Shown piece by piece: positions 63,144 through 64,000 of a DNA stretch of 64,000 nucleotides. Position 1 is the first letter of the stretch; every line of letters starts with the position of its first letter. The stretch is from NCBI GenBank assembly GCA_028712795.1, contig JAQTPT010000004.1:78601-142600 (forward strand). The letters run 5' to 3'. The position numbers and the translations under genes were made by a program. This stretch comes from Methylococcales bacterium (GTDB taxonomy: Bacteria > Pseudomonadota > Gammaproteobacteria > Methylococcales > Methylomonadaceae). Below the pieces are notes generated by a model. It saw nothing but the letters and a program-made list of their open reading frames with translations, made no database searches and was not told where the DNA came from.

Positions 63144-64000
63144 ATGAAAGTAATACTCTATTTTATTTTTTCCATGATCTTGATTTTAGAAAATCGTACT
63201 GTAATAGCTGAACAAACCCAACATTGTACTAATCGCTCTTCTGAGTCAGAAAATAGATGTTTGACAGGAAATAAGGCAGACAAGGGAAGCAAAAACGCAA
63301 AAAAAGTATTGGCGCAGTCACAAAAAAAAGAAAATGTTCCCGCTATTGCTCCTGCTTTTAAAAACACGAAAAAAAATTTAAGCAATAGCAAATCATCAGT
63401 AATACAACTATTGCAGAGCTTGGCAGAACAAAGGGCAATTCCCAGCATTACTCCTCTTTTGCAAGATAGCGAACCCTATGTACGCGATGCTGCAATAGAA
63501 GTATTAGGGCAATTAGGCGCAAAAGAAGCGATTCCCCGTATTATTCCTCTTTTGCAGGATACGGACAGCTCTGTCCGGAATAAGGCAATTGAAGTATTAG
63601 TGCAATTCCGCGCAAAGGAAGCAATCCCCAGCATTATTCCTCTTCTGCAAGAAAAGGACAGCAAAGTACGCATCAGCGCAATGGGAGCCTTATTGCAATT
63701 GGGAGCCAACGAGGCGATACCGGCTATTATTCCTCTCTTAAAAGATAACGAAAGCACTGTACGCATGGCTGCTATAAACACATTATTGGAATTGCGGGCA
63801 AAAGAGGCGACCTCCAGCATTACGGAGCTTTTGAAAGATAAAGAAAGCAATATACGTATCCGAGCCATGGAAACACTAGGCTTGTTACAAGGAAAAGAGG
63901 CGCTTCCAGGAATTATTTCTCTTTTAAAAGACAAGGACGACAACGTGCGTTTAAGCGCGATAAAAGCATTACAGGATTTGGACGCAAAAGAAGTGGCACC
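63144..64000 (+). CDS. Exported HEAT-repeat protein, 5' part only
   Basis: An open frame from the ATG at 63144 to the window end, at least 285 residues. A signal peptide (MKVILYFIFSMILILENRTV) is followed by a basic, Ser/Lys/Asn-rich linker (about 30-90) and then at least six 31-residue HEAT (PBS-lyase-like) repeats with the pattern AIPxIIPLLQDxxSxVRxxAIEVLxxLxAKE. Such repeats form a curved helical scaffold for protein binding. The gene continues past 64000, so length and function are unknown. The DNA repeats have diverged, so expansion was not recent. No lipobox is visible. Confidence 0.85.
   Translation, partial: MKVILYFIFSMILILENRTVIAEQTQHCTNRSSESENRCLTGNKADKGSKNAKKVLAQSQKKENVPAIAPAFKNTKKNLSNSKSSVIQLLQSLAEQRAIPSITPLLQDSEPYVRDAAIEVLGQLGAKEAIPRIIPLLQDTDSSVRNKAIEVLVQFRAKEAIPSIIPLLQEKDSKVRISAMGALLQLGANEAIPAIIPLLKDNESTVRMAAINTLLELRAKEATSSITELLKDKESNIRIRAMETLGLLQGKEALPGIISLLKDKDDNVRLSAIKALQDLDAKEVA

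Noticed and set aside
63476..63943. 155-codon minus-strand frame over the HEAT repeats
   Set aside because: Shadow of the repeated coding sequence on the plus strand.

Overview
The window is chromosomal DNA from a gammaproteobacterium. The ribosomal, translation and envelope operons have the gammaproteobacterial order: rpsB-tsf-pyrH-frr-uppS-cdsA-dxr-rseP, thrS-infC-rpmI-rplT-pheS-pheT-ihfA-merR, nlpD-rpoS and pilMNOPQ-aroK. Several linkages recall Methylococcales (methanotroph) genomes: yciB-yciI-bolA with a PpiC lipoprotein, a sulfite reductase paired with a DUF934 protein, NhaD, NAD-type isocitrate dehydrogenase and a DUF1244 gene. No methane-oxidation gene is present, so that placement is inference.

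Layout. 1-5.9 kb: aroK (cut by the window edge) and the type IV pilus operon pilQPONM on the minus strand, followed by about 1.3 kb without a credible gene. 7.2-10.5 kb: rpmE, an AmpG-like permease and nhaD, all minus. 10.6-14.6 kb: the sulfite reductase/DUF934 pair and recJ, plus. 14.6-16.0 kb: a decay zone with a broken 3' end of phosphoenolpyruvate synthase, two nested palindromic elements and direct repeats. 16.0-18.3 kb: PpiC lipoprotein, bolA, yciI and yciB, minus. 18.6-23.1 kb: DUF1244, threonine aldolase, DUF2956, a relic of a flavin reductase gene and a lone 511-residue membrane protein of unknown family. 23.4-26.8 kb: glnD and map. 27.1-34.5 kb: the large rpsB to rseP operon. 34.7-38.1 kb: dsbC and a membrane-anchored pentapeptide-repeat protein whose last 80 or so codons lie in the -1 frame. 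38.1-38.6 kb: a decayed MazE/MazF toxin-antitoxin pair. 38.9-42.0 kb: ssb, yaeQ and an ABC-F ATPase (YbiT). 42.5-50.6 kb: tRNA-Thr, tRNA-Pro and the translation operon read leftwards from tRNA-Val. 50.7-55.4 kb: a large unknown lipoprotein, NnrS, DUF455 and VanZ. 55.4-61.2 kb: a GNAT/nitrilase pair, rpoS, nlpD-like, a membrane DnaJ protein, mobB and moeA. 61.5-64.0 kb: NAD-isocitrate dehydrogenase, a transposase relic and the start of an exported HEAT-repeat protein cut by the window end.

Most of the window is core housekeeping DNA with tightly coupled genes (1-17 nt overlaps). Noteworthy deviations are infC starting at ATC, a 6-A frameshift site in the pentapeptide gene, a toxin-antitoxin locus dying by two compensating frameshifts, a 120-bp tandem duplication inside the pentapeptide coding region, and several small palindromic repeats. 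I found no CRISPR array, prophage or convincing new multi-gene system. The best candidates for unknown biology are the frameshifted pentapeptide membrane protein, the 511-residue membrane protein and the 633-residue lipoprotein.
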